Shown: positions 18,602 through 26,443 of the stretch, in pieces
How positions within the stretch are numbered: the stretch's first letter is position 1
How the letters are laid out: each line of letters begins with the position of its first letter
NCBI GenBank assembly: GCA_945869845.1
Contig: CAMBRG010000010.1
Coordinates: 1-47,823 of the forward strand
DNA from: Opitutus sp. GAS368
GTDB taxonomy: Bacteria > Verrucomicrobiota > Verrucomicrobiia > Opitutales > Opitutaceae
Direction of reading: 5' to 3'
DNA: 47,823 bases
Notes under the pieces: generated by a model
Told to the model about the DNA's origin: nothing
The model's database searches: none
The model's input: the letters and a program-made list of their open reading frames with translations, nothing else
Program-made: the position numbers and the translations under genes

Positions 18602-18847
18602 CCGCCGGATCTGATCGAGCACCCGAAGCGAGTGCCGAAAAACTGGCGAGCCACACCTTACGGGGCTGAAACGCAGACGTTCGGATCAGAATGGGCCAAG
18701 GCCGGCCGAAGCGTCGCCCTGCGGGTGCCGAGCTCAATTGTTCTTGGCGAATTCAACTATCTGTTGAATCCGACTCATCCCGATTTCTCGAAGATCGAAA
18801 TCGGTGCCGTCGCACCCTTTGAATTTGATTCAAGAATTCGTGCCTGA
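18602..18847 (+). pseudogene. C-terminal remnant of a RES-domain toxin gene
   Basis: The frame from 18602 to the TGA at 18845-18847 encodes about 81 residues matching the C-terminal half of RES-domain proteins. It reads PPDLIEHPKRVPKNWRA, then TQTFGSEWAKAGRSVALRVPS, then FNYLLNPTHPDFSKIEIG, ending near FEFDSRIRA. RES toxins of RES-Xre pairs degrade NAD+. The N-terminal half with its active-site Arg, and the Xre/DUF2384 antitoxin that normally precedes it, are missing. Upstream is only the alaS hairpin. A GTG at 18632 could start a 71-residue fragment, but this is most likely a dead relic. Confidence 0.65.
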
Positions 18848-18910
18848 AACGAACCCCGTCCACCCCGCCGGAGCCTTGCCAGCGCTAGAACTTACCCCAC
18901 GTTAGCAACG

Positions 18911-19168
18911 ATGAAGCTTGAGCCAGTCATTGCTGAGATCGTGGATGAGCTTTCCGATTTTTTGGACGGCACGAAAGACCGGGACGAAGCGCGCACTCGT
19001 ATCGCCGAGAGGCTGGAAAGTGATTTTTTCCACCTGCCGTCGACCTCCCGCCTGGCCGTGATCGAAGCCGTGATGGCGCAGCTCGAGGCCGTTGAGCACT
19101 TCGACGTCGAATACGTCGGAACCCCGTTTAAGGACGAATCTAAGCTAGACGAAAAAGCGCGCGCATGA
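18911..19168 (+). CDS. Small protein of unknown function coupled to ispH
   Basis: An 85-residue acidic, mostly helical protein starting MKLEPVIAEIVDELSDFLDG. No signal peptide, membrane segment or cysteine is present, and I do not recognise a family. Its TGA stop overlaps the ispH start as ATGA, the arrangement of translationally coupled partners, which makes a real gene likely despite its size. Codon use matches ispH and is less GC-rich than alaS. It could be a partner of the extended IspH, but this is only inferred from position. Confidence 0.6.
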   Translation: MKLEPVIAEIVDELSDFLDGTKDRDEARTRIAERLESDFFHLPSTSRLAVIEAVMAQLEAVEHFDVEYVGTPFKDESKLDEKARA

Positions 19169-20883
19169 ATCCAAAATCACCTGCGCTCGTGGCCATCCTC
19201 GCGTTCAATGGCAACAACCAGCTCGCCGTCCGGCGGCTCGGCTCGAAGGCAGGCTTGCCCTTCACCGGGACTGATCTGGCGATGGCCAATGCGCGACTAG
19301 AGTCATCGTTCCCCACGCACACCCCTGCCGCCGAATACTTCTCCGCGGATGCAGCCGGTCGGAGCTACCGGGTCTTTTTCTCCCGCGTCGACGGCGCGCC
19401 GGCAGACAGCGAGATCGCATTTCAATCGCTCGATACCCTTTCAAGCGACCCGGCGGCGTTGGCGCCTGCTCTGGGCGTGATACTCGGGAAGCTCGAACCT
19501 TACTTGGTCGATATTCCCTACCTGCACTTGGGCGAAAACGACTTCATTTACAAATTTCGCCCCGCGCAGGAACGGAACATGGCTATTTACGAACAGGATT
19601 TGGCCGCCAGCTCGCTCTACCAGTCACAACTCTGCGCCGCGATCAAGGCGCTGGCCCGACAGCACGAGCGCACGGCGACCGCGCCAGTGATCCTAGATTT
19701 TGGTGCGGCCCACTATGTCATACCGAGCCACTTTGGATTTTGCCTCGGCGTCAAAAATGCAATCGAGCGCGCGTATGAAACCCTAGCGGAGAATCCCGGG
19801 CGGCGCGTCTTCATGCTGTCCGAGTTGATCCACAATTCATTCGTCAATGAGGACCTGCTTCGACGCGGCCTGCGCTATATCCAAACCGACAAGGGCCACG
19901 CCTACACCGTCGACGGAACCGAGGGCTCGTCCGACCTGTGGGACACGCTTACACCCGACGACATCGTTATCATCCCGGCGTTTGGCGCGACCGATGAGGA
20001 TAAGCGGCGCATCGTGCGCCGAGGCCTGGGGTTCAGCAAATATGACGCCACCTGCATGCTGGTCGAAAAAGTTTGGAAAGCAGCACGAGCCTACGGTCGG
20101 GAGGGCTACACGGTAATCATTCACGGCAAGAGTGAACACGAGGAGACCAAAGCGACATTCTCCAACACCCGCCGGTATGCCCCGGCTGTGATCGTGCGCA
20201 ACATCGACGAGACGCGGCAGCTCGCCGCACTCATTGCAAGCGACGACCCATCCGTCCGAGCGGAGTTTTACACCCGATTCGCGGGCAAACACACCCCGGA
20301 CTTTGATGTCGAACGGCACTTCGAGCGGGTCGCGGTAGTGAACCAAACCACGCTCCTGATGAACGAGACCTTGGGCATCATCGAACATCTAAGAAGTGTT
20401 TATCGCGCCAAATACGGCGACGACTCACGTGTGGGCGGAACGAGTCGGCGGGATACGCTCTGTTACGCAACCCAGGTGAACCAAGATGCGCTGAGCCGTG
20501 CCTTGGCTGAGCCTCTCGATGCAGCCTTCGTGATTGGCGGAAAAAACTCGTCCAACACTTACCAGCTCCACCGGCTCTGCAACGAGCGGCTCGGAACCAA
20601 GTCGTTTTTTATCCAGAGTGAGTCGGACATCACGTCCCAGTTCGAAGTCCAACACTACGTTTACGGCGGCGGCGTAGGCCACACGGAGGCTCGGGAACTG
20701 TGGCCCGAGGATGCGTTGGCCGAGCGAAACGGGGCGGCTATCCCGCCAAAAAGAATCCTGATCACTGGTGGAGCCTCGTGCCCTGACGGCATCATTCAGC
20801 AGGTCATCACCCGTCTAAACTCATTTTTCCCGAGCCAGCGACTTAGACCCATCAGCACGGTGCTTAAAGACTTGGAGGGCTGA
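19165..20883 (+). CDS. ispH: IspH (HMBPP reductase), plant/cyanobacterial-like, with a 180-residue N-terminal extension
   Basis: Residues about 180-572 form 4-hydroxy-3-methylbut-2-enyl diphosphate reductase, the last MEP-pathway enzyme, making IPP and DMAPP. The three [4Fe-4S] cysteines are C193 (HFGFCLGV), C297 (YDATCMLVEKV) and C433 (RDTLCYATQ). Substrate motifs are LIHNSFVNEDL, IIHGKSEHEETKAT, VVNQTTLLMNE and GGKNSSNTYQL. The HGK-x-x-HEET and PAFGA motifs are those of plant and cyanobacterial enzymes, not the E. coli type. The first 180 residues, beginning with the strand-like LVAILAFNGNNQLAVRRLG, match nothing I recognise and have no visible active-site motif. The length of 572 compares with roughly 310-410 for the enzyme core. 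It is coupled to the upstream 85-residue gene. Confidence 0.9.
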   Translation: MNPKSPALVAILAFNGNNQLAVRRLGSKAGLPFTGTDLAMANARLESSFPTHTPAAEYFSADAAGRSYRVFFSRVDGAPADSEIAFQSLDTLSSDPAALAPALGVILGKLEPYLVDIPYLHLGENDFIYKFRPAQERNMAIYEQDLAASSLYQSQLCAAIKALARQHERTATAPVILDFGAAHYVIPSHFGFCLGVKNAIERAYETLAENPGRRVFMLSELIHNSFVNEDLLRRGLRYIQTDKGHAYTVDGTEGSSDLWDTLTPDDIVIIPAFGATDEDKRRIVRRGLGFSKYDATCMLVEKVWKAARAYGREGYTVIIHGKSEHEETKATFSNTRRYAPAVIVRNIDETRQLAALIASDDPSVRAEFYTRFAGKHTPDFDVERHFERVAVVNQTTLLMNETLGIIEHLRSVYRAKYGDDSRVGGTSRRDTLCYATQVNQDALSRALAEPLDAAFVIGGKNSSNTYQLHRLCNERLGTKSFFIQSESDITSQFEVQHYVYGGGVGHTEARELWPEDALAERNGAAIPPKRILITGGASCPDGIIQQVITRLNSFFPSQRLRPISTVLKDLEG

Positions 20884-20965
20884 TAGCGGCAGCCCTTATT
20901 CTTCGCCGCGTTTTCCTTACGTTGTCCACGGCCCCAGGGCCCGCCCGCTTGTTCGAAAGCTCAGC

Positions 20966-22159
20966 TTAGAATTTGTAAGTCAAACCCGCCCGGAAACCGT
21001 TCAGACCGTTAAGATCAACATTGGAGACATAGTTGGCGTTGGCCGTGGCGATTTCTTGATCGTAGCTCCCGGTCGCCTGATAGACCGCCCCGACATAAAA
21101 GCCCGTGCGCTCGGTGGCGTCGAATTGCAGGGTGGCGTCAGCATAATAACCGGCCAGAAACTTGGTGGCTTCATCCTCGAGATCGACAGAGAGCTCTGCT
21201 CCGGTTTCGGGCTGAAAGGCCTCATTAACCGAATAGGTTGATCCGGCATACACCCCCGCAAATCCGGCACTCGCCATGACTCTGAGCCGTGTTGTGATTT
21301 GAAAGGAAACGGAAGGACCGACCCGCACCGTATAATACGCCCCTTTAAGTTTCCAACGGTTGCGGACACTTGAAGAATCGTCTGCAGAAACCCTGCTCCG
21401 ATCAATCGGCCGATTGCTGAGCAACGTGGTGGTATCAGCCGTGTCAGAACTCGTCGTGCCATCGGCGTTGACCACCGAAGTTGTGACCGAAGACGGCGCC
21501 GAATAAGGCGCTGCCGGCGGAAGGCGCCCGAACAAATTGTAAGTATCCGTGACGGTTGTGAGCCGCGCCGCCACCGCATCCTCGAGACTCGAGGCGATAT
21601 CGTTCACGCCCGCAGCGGCGATGATGCTCCAGTCAAAGCGGTTCAGCAGTTTGCCCATGTCGTAGGCAACCCCCAACTCCATGCCGGAAGTGCGCCCCGC
21701 ATCCCGGCTTCGAATTCGGGTATCGGTGATGTCGGCCGAATAGGTACGAAAGAGCATGTAGCCGTCGGCGGTCAGCTGTTTGTCAGAAATAAAATTCCAA
21801 GTGTTGGTCTTGCCATCATTGGGCGCCGAGAGGGTTGAGGTGGTGCCATCACCGTTGTCCACGACGGTCGTTCGGGCGTCGATCGACACGCTGCCATCGT
21901 GGTAGGTGCGCGGCTCCAAGCCGAGGATATCGGTCCCGCTTTGGACATCCGTGGTCAATTTGCCTTTGCCGGAGAACGACGTCTTCGGACCGCTCATGTT
22001 TCGGGCGCCAAATTGCATCGTCGATTTGGGCACGTAAATGAACTCATCCAAATTGGAAAAATCGGGAATCTCGGTCGGCGGGGCCTGACGCTCCTCCTGA
22101 GCGCTCAGCGCGCAGGTAAAAAGGATGCCAAGGGATAATACCAAACGTGGAGATTTCAT
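20966..22159 (-). CDS. Outer-membrane beta-barrel protein of unknown function
   Basis: About 397 residues from the ATG at 22159 (MKSPRLVLSLGILFTCALSA, a signal peptide). The body is rich in Thr, Ser, Asp and alternating hydrophobic strands, with aromatic-ended segments such as LRVMASAGFAGVYAGSTYSV and TGFYVGAVYQATGSYD. It ends GFRAGLTYKF, the terminal Phe expected for BAM-dependent outer-membrane insertion. No specific family is recognisable. A more upstream ATG at 22207 falls before the predicted transcription start, so 22159 is preferred. The gene is single and convergent with ispH. Confidence 0.75.
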   Translation of the reverse strand: MKSPRLVLSLGILFTCALSAQEERQAPPTEIPDFSNLDEFIYVPKSTMQFGARNMSGPKTSFSGKGKLTTDVQSGTDILGLEPRTYHDGSVSIDARTTVVDNGDGTTSTLSAPNDGKTNTWNFISDKQLTADGYMLFRTYSADITDTRIRSRDAGRTSGMELGVAYDMGKLLNRFDWSIIAAAGVNDIASSLEDAVAARLTTVTDTYNLFGRLPPAAPYSAPSSVTTSVVNADGTTSSDTADTTTLLSNRPIDRSRVSADDSSSVRNRWKLKGAYYTVRVGPSVSFQITTRLRVMASAGFAGVYAGSTYSVNEAFQPETGAELSVDLEDEATKFLAGYYADATLQFDATERTGFYVGAVYQATGSYDQEIATANANYVSNVDLNGLNGFRAGLTYKF

Positions 22160-22209
22160 AATAAAGATGCCGCCCTCGTTGACGGCCGGGAGAAACAAAT
22201 GTTGCATCG

Positions 22210-22238
22210 AAATTCGAGCAATCGAAGGAACAGGTCAA
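22210..22238 (-). promoter_or_regulatory. Candidate sigma-70 promoter for the outer-membrane barrel gene
   Basis: On the minus strand TTGACC (22238-22233) and GAATTT (22215-22210) are separated by exactly 17 bases. The expected start of transcription is near 22202, about 43 bases before the ATG at 22159. Confidence 0.5.
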
Positions 22239-22723
22239 CGCGAGATTCCTCCATCGTTTTCTCGCCCGATCCTTGCTTCGAAAATGAGCGATCACTCGTT
22301 GAACTCGTCTCGGACGCGGACCGCTTCAGCTTCCGCCTTTATGGCCACCGCCGCCTCAGAGATCGCCAGCGGCCCGCGGTTCAAACCGCGGCGCCGAGGC
22401 AAGGCCAAGATCGTTCGAACTGAGCCCGGACGGGTCGCAGCGAGTCGTGGATCTAAAGAATCGTCCATGAAAGGATCGCGCTCATCGCCCGACCATCCCG
22501 GGGAGCGAGCTGCTACCACCCGCCAAAGCTACTGCTCAAGCAGACGCGAAAGCGCCCCGAAGAAACCCAATTTTCCATTTGGGCTGGATTTTCCGCCGGC
22601 CGATCGAGGTTTGAGCAGCGCGGCAGTGAGCCTCACCCTCGCTCCGAATCCCCCTTTTTCTCGGGGCCGGAAAAATCCGTTGACAGTGCCACGAGCGTAG
22701 GCGTTTCTCTGCCTCCCATTCGT
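22239..22723. other. 485-base stretch with no supported gene
   Basis: Open frames here are Ser/Arg-rich with no conserved pattern, so I call none. It contains one perfect hairpin, CCGCGGTT-CA-AACCGCGG, near 22374-22391. TTGACA at 22680-22685 is a good -35 box for the tRNA that begins 38 bases later; the matching -10 region (GTTTCT near 22703) is weak. Confidence 0.4.
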
Positions 22724-22800
<77 letters not shown>

Positions 22801-22807
22801 ATTTATA

Positions 22808-22837
22808 AGCCCTCCCTCTGCTCGGGAGGGCTTTTTG
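22808..22837 (+). terminator. Rho-independent terminator of the initiator tRNA
   Basis: A perfect nine-base-pair stem AGCCCTCCC/GGGAGGGCT around a seven-base loop, ending in a T run (22832-22836). It is placed eight bases after the tRNA CCA end. Confidence 0.9.
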
Positions 22838-22917
22838 TTTTCAGCGACCCAACGATCGGATCACCGCGTTGGCAAAAGCTTATTTATAAGGCACTTAACC
22901 AATTTCAAAGCGCACGT

Positions 22918-23988
22918 TTAATCCGCGAGAATTGCGTCTAGAATCGCCTTCGTGCCGTAGCGCACAGCATCGGTCGTCGGCAAACCCGTCGCCGCCGCCG
23001 TCGCGGCGATCTCGGCTCGTGCGGTGGCGTCATCGAGCCCCCAGGTGTTGAGCGCGATGCCCATCACGCGCGCGGGCGCCAAGGCCCCGGCGGCGGTCGC
23101 CACGCGTTCATAAAATTCTACCACGGCCGGCAACGGCGGGATCGTGATGTCGGGAAACGCGTGGAGATGTTTCATCCCGGCTTTGTGCACGAGCACAAGG
23201 TGCGTCGGCTGCGTGCCGCGTAACAAAGGTAACGTCGCCGTCGATGCAGGGTTCAACATCGAGCCTTGGCCTTCGACCCAGAGCACGTCGTTCGTCGGAC
23301 CGTAGCGCATTAATTCCGCTTCGACCGCGCCACTCGCGTAATCCACGCGCACCGCATCCAGACACATGCCGGAGCCGCAAATCATCATACCGGTCTGGCC
23401 CGTGCCAATGAACGCCGACTTAGAGCCGCGCGCTCGCGCCTCGCGGTCAAACTCCAGCGCCGCGGTCATTTTGCCGATGTTCATATCGGTGCCGACAAAG
23501 AGCACACGCTTACACGGCAAGTTCCGCGCCGCCGCCGATCCGGGTTTTAATCCCGCCGGCTCGCGCCGCATGTCCCACACATAAACGCCCGGGCGCACCG
23601 CCGCCGCGATCTCGGGGTCCGACAAAAGCGGCGTGTGACAACCGTTCCAAAGTGAAACACCGCCACGGATCGCCGGCCGCAAATCCGTCCACCATTCCTC
23701 ACGCACGATGCCGCCACTCGGCGAGATGCCGATGGCGAGCGCCGTGGGTTTGCTCGCCAGCGCTTCTTCCGCACTGGCGACGACGCGAATATCCGGCACA
23801 TCCGGCATTTTACTGACTTCGCGCAACGAGCGCCCGGCCGTCTCGCGATCGATCACCGCGACGACTTCCGCACCACGATAACGCAGCAACGACAGACCGG
23901 TCTTGCCGTATCGCGTGGAGAAACCTCCGTGTTGCAAAATCGCCAACCGCTGCGGCTGGCTCACGATTTCAGGCGTAGGATTAGACAT
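22918..23988 (-). CDS. dgcN: DUF1611 family protein, probable D-glutamate N-acetyltransferase (DgcN-like)
   Basis: A 356-residue DUF1611 protein with an N-terminal Rossmann-like domain (LAILQHGGFSTRYGKTGLSL, AVIDRETAG). The C-terminal P-loop domain has GTDMNIGKMT (residues 166-175), FIGTGQTGMM and WVEGQGSMLNP. DgcN members acetylate D-glutamate so that the partner DgcA can racemise N-acetyl-D-glutamate. The adjacent upstream gene is an enolase-superfamily epimerase overlapping by eight bases, exactly the dgcN-dgcA pairing. The function is inferred from family and pairing. It is the last gene of its operon, facing the tRNA terminator. Confidence 0.78.
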   Translation of the reverse strand: MSNPTPEIVSQPQRLAILQHGGFSTRYGKTGLSLLRYRGAEVVAVIDRETAGRSLREVSKMPDVPDIRVVASAEEALASKPTALAIGISPSGGIVREEWWTDLRPAIRGGVSLWNGCHTPLLSDPEIAAAVRPGVYVWDMRREPAGLKPGSAAARNLPCKRVLFVGTDMNIGKMTAALEFDREARARGSKSAFIGTGQTGMMICGSGMCLDAVRVDYASGAVEAELMRYGPTNDVLWVEGQGSMLNPASTATLPLLRGTQPTHLVLVHKAGMKHLHAFPDITIPPLPAVVEFYERVATAAGALAPARVMGIALNTWGLDDATARAEIAATAAATGLPTTDAVRYGTKAILDAILAD

Positions 23989-25027
23989 GGGAAACTCCGA
24001 AGCCGGGTTGAGACGAAAGGCGCAGCCGACCGGCGATCAGCGCAGCGCCTTGGAAAACGTCGTCCTCGAGATTGAGATGACTGTCGAGATCGAGGTAATT
24101 CACGAGCCCGCCGAGTTGCGCAGCCGCCGTATTGGCGAGCGCGCTGTTGCCATAACAACCGACTAAAATCTTCAGCCCATGCGCCCGCGCCGTGTGCACG
24201 AGCCGCAACGCGCCATCCAGTCCGCCGCACTTCATGAGCTTGATGTTAATCCCATCAATACTGCCCGCGATGCGCACGAGTTCCTCAGCGGTTCGGCAAC
24301 TTTCGTCGACGATCAGCGGCATTTTCATCGTCGCACGCAACGCCGCTAAATCCTTTTCCTGCCCTCGCGGCAAGGGCTGTTCGAGGTGATCCACGCCGCG
24401 CTCGGTGAGCCACGCCGCCATCTCGATCGCCGTCGCCAGCGACCAACCGCCGTTGGCATCCACGCTGACGCGCATCCCCGCCGGAATCGCCGCGAGCACC
24501 GCCGCAAACATCGCGCGATCCGCCTCCGCGCCGGCCTTCGAGCCGAGCTTCACTTTGAACGCGCGGACATCGCCCGATTCCAACCACAAGCGCACGCGTT
24601 GCGCCGCCGCCTCGGGCGCCGCGATGCCGACCGTCACCGAGGTCAACGGGCCCGGCGTCGCCGGCAACCCCAACAGCCGCCACACCGGCTGACCGAGCCG
24701 TTTTCCGAGCCAGTCCCACAGCGCGAGATTCACCGCCGCGATGAGACCTGACGGCGCGCCCTCGGCCCGCAACCGGCGGTCGATTTCAATTCTCTCCCAC
24801 GCCGTCGCCCGTTCCAACCAACCCCGATTCGCCGCCAGCGCCGCCTCGCAGCCCTCGACCGTCTGCGGCTGCTCGTCGATCGCAAACGGCACGGCCTCAC
24901 CCCAACCGGCGACGCCGTTTTCCGTCCAGCGCAACCAACCCATCAGCGTGTGCGTCGACGTGCCCCGACTGATGGTAAGCGGCACCCGCTTCGTGAACTG
25001 CTGAAAGCTAAATTCGATTTGGACCAT
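23981..25027 (-). CDS. dgcA: Enolase-superfamily epimerase, probable N-acetyl-D-glutamate racemase or dipeptide epimerase (DgcA-like)
   Basis: About 348 residues. The chosen start is the ATG at 25027 (MVQIEFSFQQFTKRVPLTIS); the frame extends to 25081 with a non-conserved tail. Muconate-lactonising-enzyme signatures are present: the KxK base in FKVKLGS, Mg ligands in VDANGGWS, LEQPL and VDES, the second base in NIKLMKCGG, and the C-terminal DLDSH of the dipeptide-epimerase (L-Ala-D/L-Glu) group. Alone this would be called L-Ala-D/L-Glu epimerase of murein recycling. The overlap with the DUF1611 gene favours the DgcA role, N-acetyl-D-Glu to N-acetyl-L-Glu. Both bring D-glutamate into metabolism. 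Confidence 0.82.
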   Translation of the reverse strand: MVQIEFSFQQFTKRVPLTISRGTSTHTLMGWLRWTENGVAGWGEAVPFAIDEQPQTVEGCEAALAANRGWLERATAWERIEIDRRLRAEGAPSGLIAAVNLALWDWLGKRLGQPVWRLLGLPATPGPLTSVTVGIAAPEAAAQRVRLWLESGDVRAFKVKLGSKAGAEADRAMFAAVLAAIPAGMRVSVDANGGWSLATAIEMAAWLTERGVDHLEQPLPRGQEKDLAALRATMKMPLIVDESCRTAEELVRIAGSIDGINIKLMKCGGLDGALRLVHTARAHGLKILVGCYGNSALANTAAAQLGGLVNYLDLDSHLNLEDDVFQGAALIAGRLRLSSQPGFGVSHV

Positions 25028-25252
25028 GTGACGCTGTTTCGCCATTCGCCGTGAAAAAGAAGCCCGCGTCAACGCCGCCAACTAAGCGCTGAAATCCCGC
25101 ATCACTCAATTTTTGGACCTATTGCGCATGAGGTAGAGCCGGGACCTCCGGGCCCGGCCCCGGCGCCACCGGTAAAAGAGCAACGTTCGCCCACGATAGA
25201 TATCAGGCCGGAGCCCAACTCAGGAGACGTAGGGCAAGCCGAGGGCCGCGAG

Positions 25253-25315
25253 TTGGAGCGGCGACGCCCCCGTCGCCGTTGACGGGCGGAACGCGACGGG
25301 GCGTCGCGTCTCCAA
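25253..25315. repeat. 63-base imperfect inverted repeat, TTGGAG...CTCCAA
   Basis: The left arm starts TTGGAGCGGCGACGCCCC and the right arm ends GCGACGGGGCGTCGCGTCTC then CAA. The arms pair as GCGACGCCCC/GGGGCGTCGC and TTGGAG/CTCCAA. Inside is GGGCGGAA. It lies between the cupin gene and dgcA. The sequence type (GGAG next to a CG-rich palindrome) resembles the REP-like units elsewhere in the window but is not identical. Confidence 0.65.
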
Positions 25316-25321
25316 GCCAAA

Positions 25322-25364
25322 CAGAAAGGAGCGGGCGCGAGGAGTGAAGCAAGCCTGCGCCCGC
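25322..25364 (-). terminator. Probable terminator of the btuB-cupin transcript
   Basis: The stem GCGGGCGC (25331-25338) / GCGCCCGC (25357-25364) lies just past the cupin stop. On the minus strand it is followed by TCCTTTCTGT, a weak T-rich tail. The rest of 25028-25368 holds the inverted repeat and no gene. Confidence 0.45.
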
Positions 25365-25368
25365 CCAC

Positions 25369-26388
25369 TCACTTCGCCGCTTTCACCGGCACGTAATCAT
25401 CCGGGCTAAACGCCGGCGACGTAATCGCGTAAAACTCGAGCGTTGAATCCGCCGCCGCGGTTAAGGAATGCGCCACGCCCGGCCGCATCACCACGACTGC
25501 GCCAGTTACAACCGCCGTGGTCTCGCCAGCGACCATCGCCGTGCCTCGTCCCGCAATGATCAGGAAAAACTCCTCGCCCACCTTGTTGTAACTCTGCCCG
25601 GAGGACTTGCCCGGCTGCAGGAGGAATCGCGCCACGCTCACCCGCTCCGTGCGCGCTTGCCCGATGCGACCGATCAATTCACGCAACACCACGCCCGGTG
25701 CCATCGTGAAAGGCGGCACCGAGTCCGGCTCGAAGACCGTCTTCTCCGCCGTCTTCTTCAACTCGGGGACCGGCGCCGTCTTCGGCCGCGTCGCCTGCTC
25801 CGGCCGCATCAGCTCGCCAATGAGCTTCGTCCACGCGGGATAGTTCCGCGCCAACTCGTCGCGATACGCCGTCTCGAAATCCCCGTAGTCAAACCCCGGC
25901 GCCAGCGTGCACCCGAAAAACGTGTAGGCTTCCGGCGTCGCCTTCACCGGCCGCCCGCCCATCCACACGCCAGCCGGCACCGTGTATTGCGGATGTTGCC
26001 CCGCGAAAACATCCGGGCCGATCACGACGACTTCACCCCGACCATCCGGATGCAGCAACAGTAACTCCAGCGGATCCCCGAGGTAAAAATGCCAGACTTC
26101 ATCCGTCTTGAGCCGGTGCATCGCGGAAAAATCCTCGCGCGTCGCAAGCGCATAGATCGCCGTGCCCGCCACGCGCGGCGAACCGTAGCGCGCAGGCAAC
26201 GCCGCCGCCGGGATCGTGTCCTTGCTCCCGTAGGTGACGTGAAACCACGCGCCTTCGACGGGAATTTTCTCCATCTTAAAATGTTCGATCAACTTTTGGG
26301 CCGTTCCCACCGGAGCTGCCACGCCGACCGCGCACATGCCCAAGCACATCGCGGCGACCAAAACGAACGATTCGGGAGAAATGATCAT
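25369..26388 (-). CDS. Exported two-cupin protein (DUF985 plus cupin_2)
   Basis: About 339 residues from the ATG at 26388 (MIISPESFVLVAAMCLGMCA, a signal peptide). Residues about 30-185 are a DUF985/cupin_5 domain: LIEHFKMEKIPVEGAWFHVT, YALATREDFSAMHRLKTDEV, WHFYLGDPLELLLL and the closing FGCTLAPGFDYGDFE. After a Lys/Pro-rich linker comes a classical cupin (SYNKVGEEFFLIIAGRGTAM, VMRPGVAHSLTA). DUF985 proteins are usually single-domain and cytoplasmic, so the export signal and second cupin are unusual. It lies 55 bases downstream of btuB and is probably cotranscribed, hence possibly under B12 control. Function unknown. Confidence 0.75.
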   Translation of the reverse strand: MIISPESFVLVAAMCLGMCAVGVAAPVGTAQKLIEHFKMEKIPVEGAWFHVTYGSKDTIPAAALPARYGSPRVAGTAIYALATREDFSAMHRLKTDEVWHFYLGDPLELLLLHPDGRGEVVVIGPDVFAGQHPQYTVPAGVWMGGRPVKATPEAYTFFGCTLAPGFDYGDFETAYRDELARNYPAWTKLIGELMRPEQATRPKTAPVPELKKTAEKTVFEPDSVPPFTMAPGVVLRELIGRIGQARTERVSVARFLLQPGKSSGQSYNKVGEEFFLIIAGRGTAMVAGETTAVVTGAVVVMRPGVAHSLTAAADSTLEFYAITSPAFSPDDYVPVKAAK

Positions 26389-26443
26389 CTGCCGATTTGG
26401 CCGACGACTTACCCAAAAGGGAACGTTTTCCTGCGCCACGCGC

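Noticed and set aside
22125-22700. 191-codon plus-strand frame before the initiator tRNA
   Set aside because: Ser/Arg-rich low-complexity translation, overlaps the outer-membrane gene start and its promoter, no conserved pattern.
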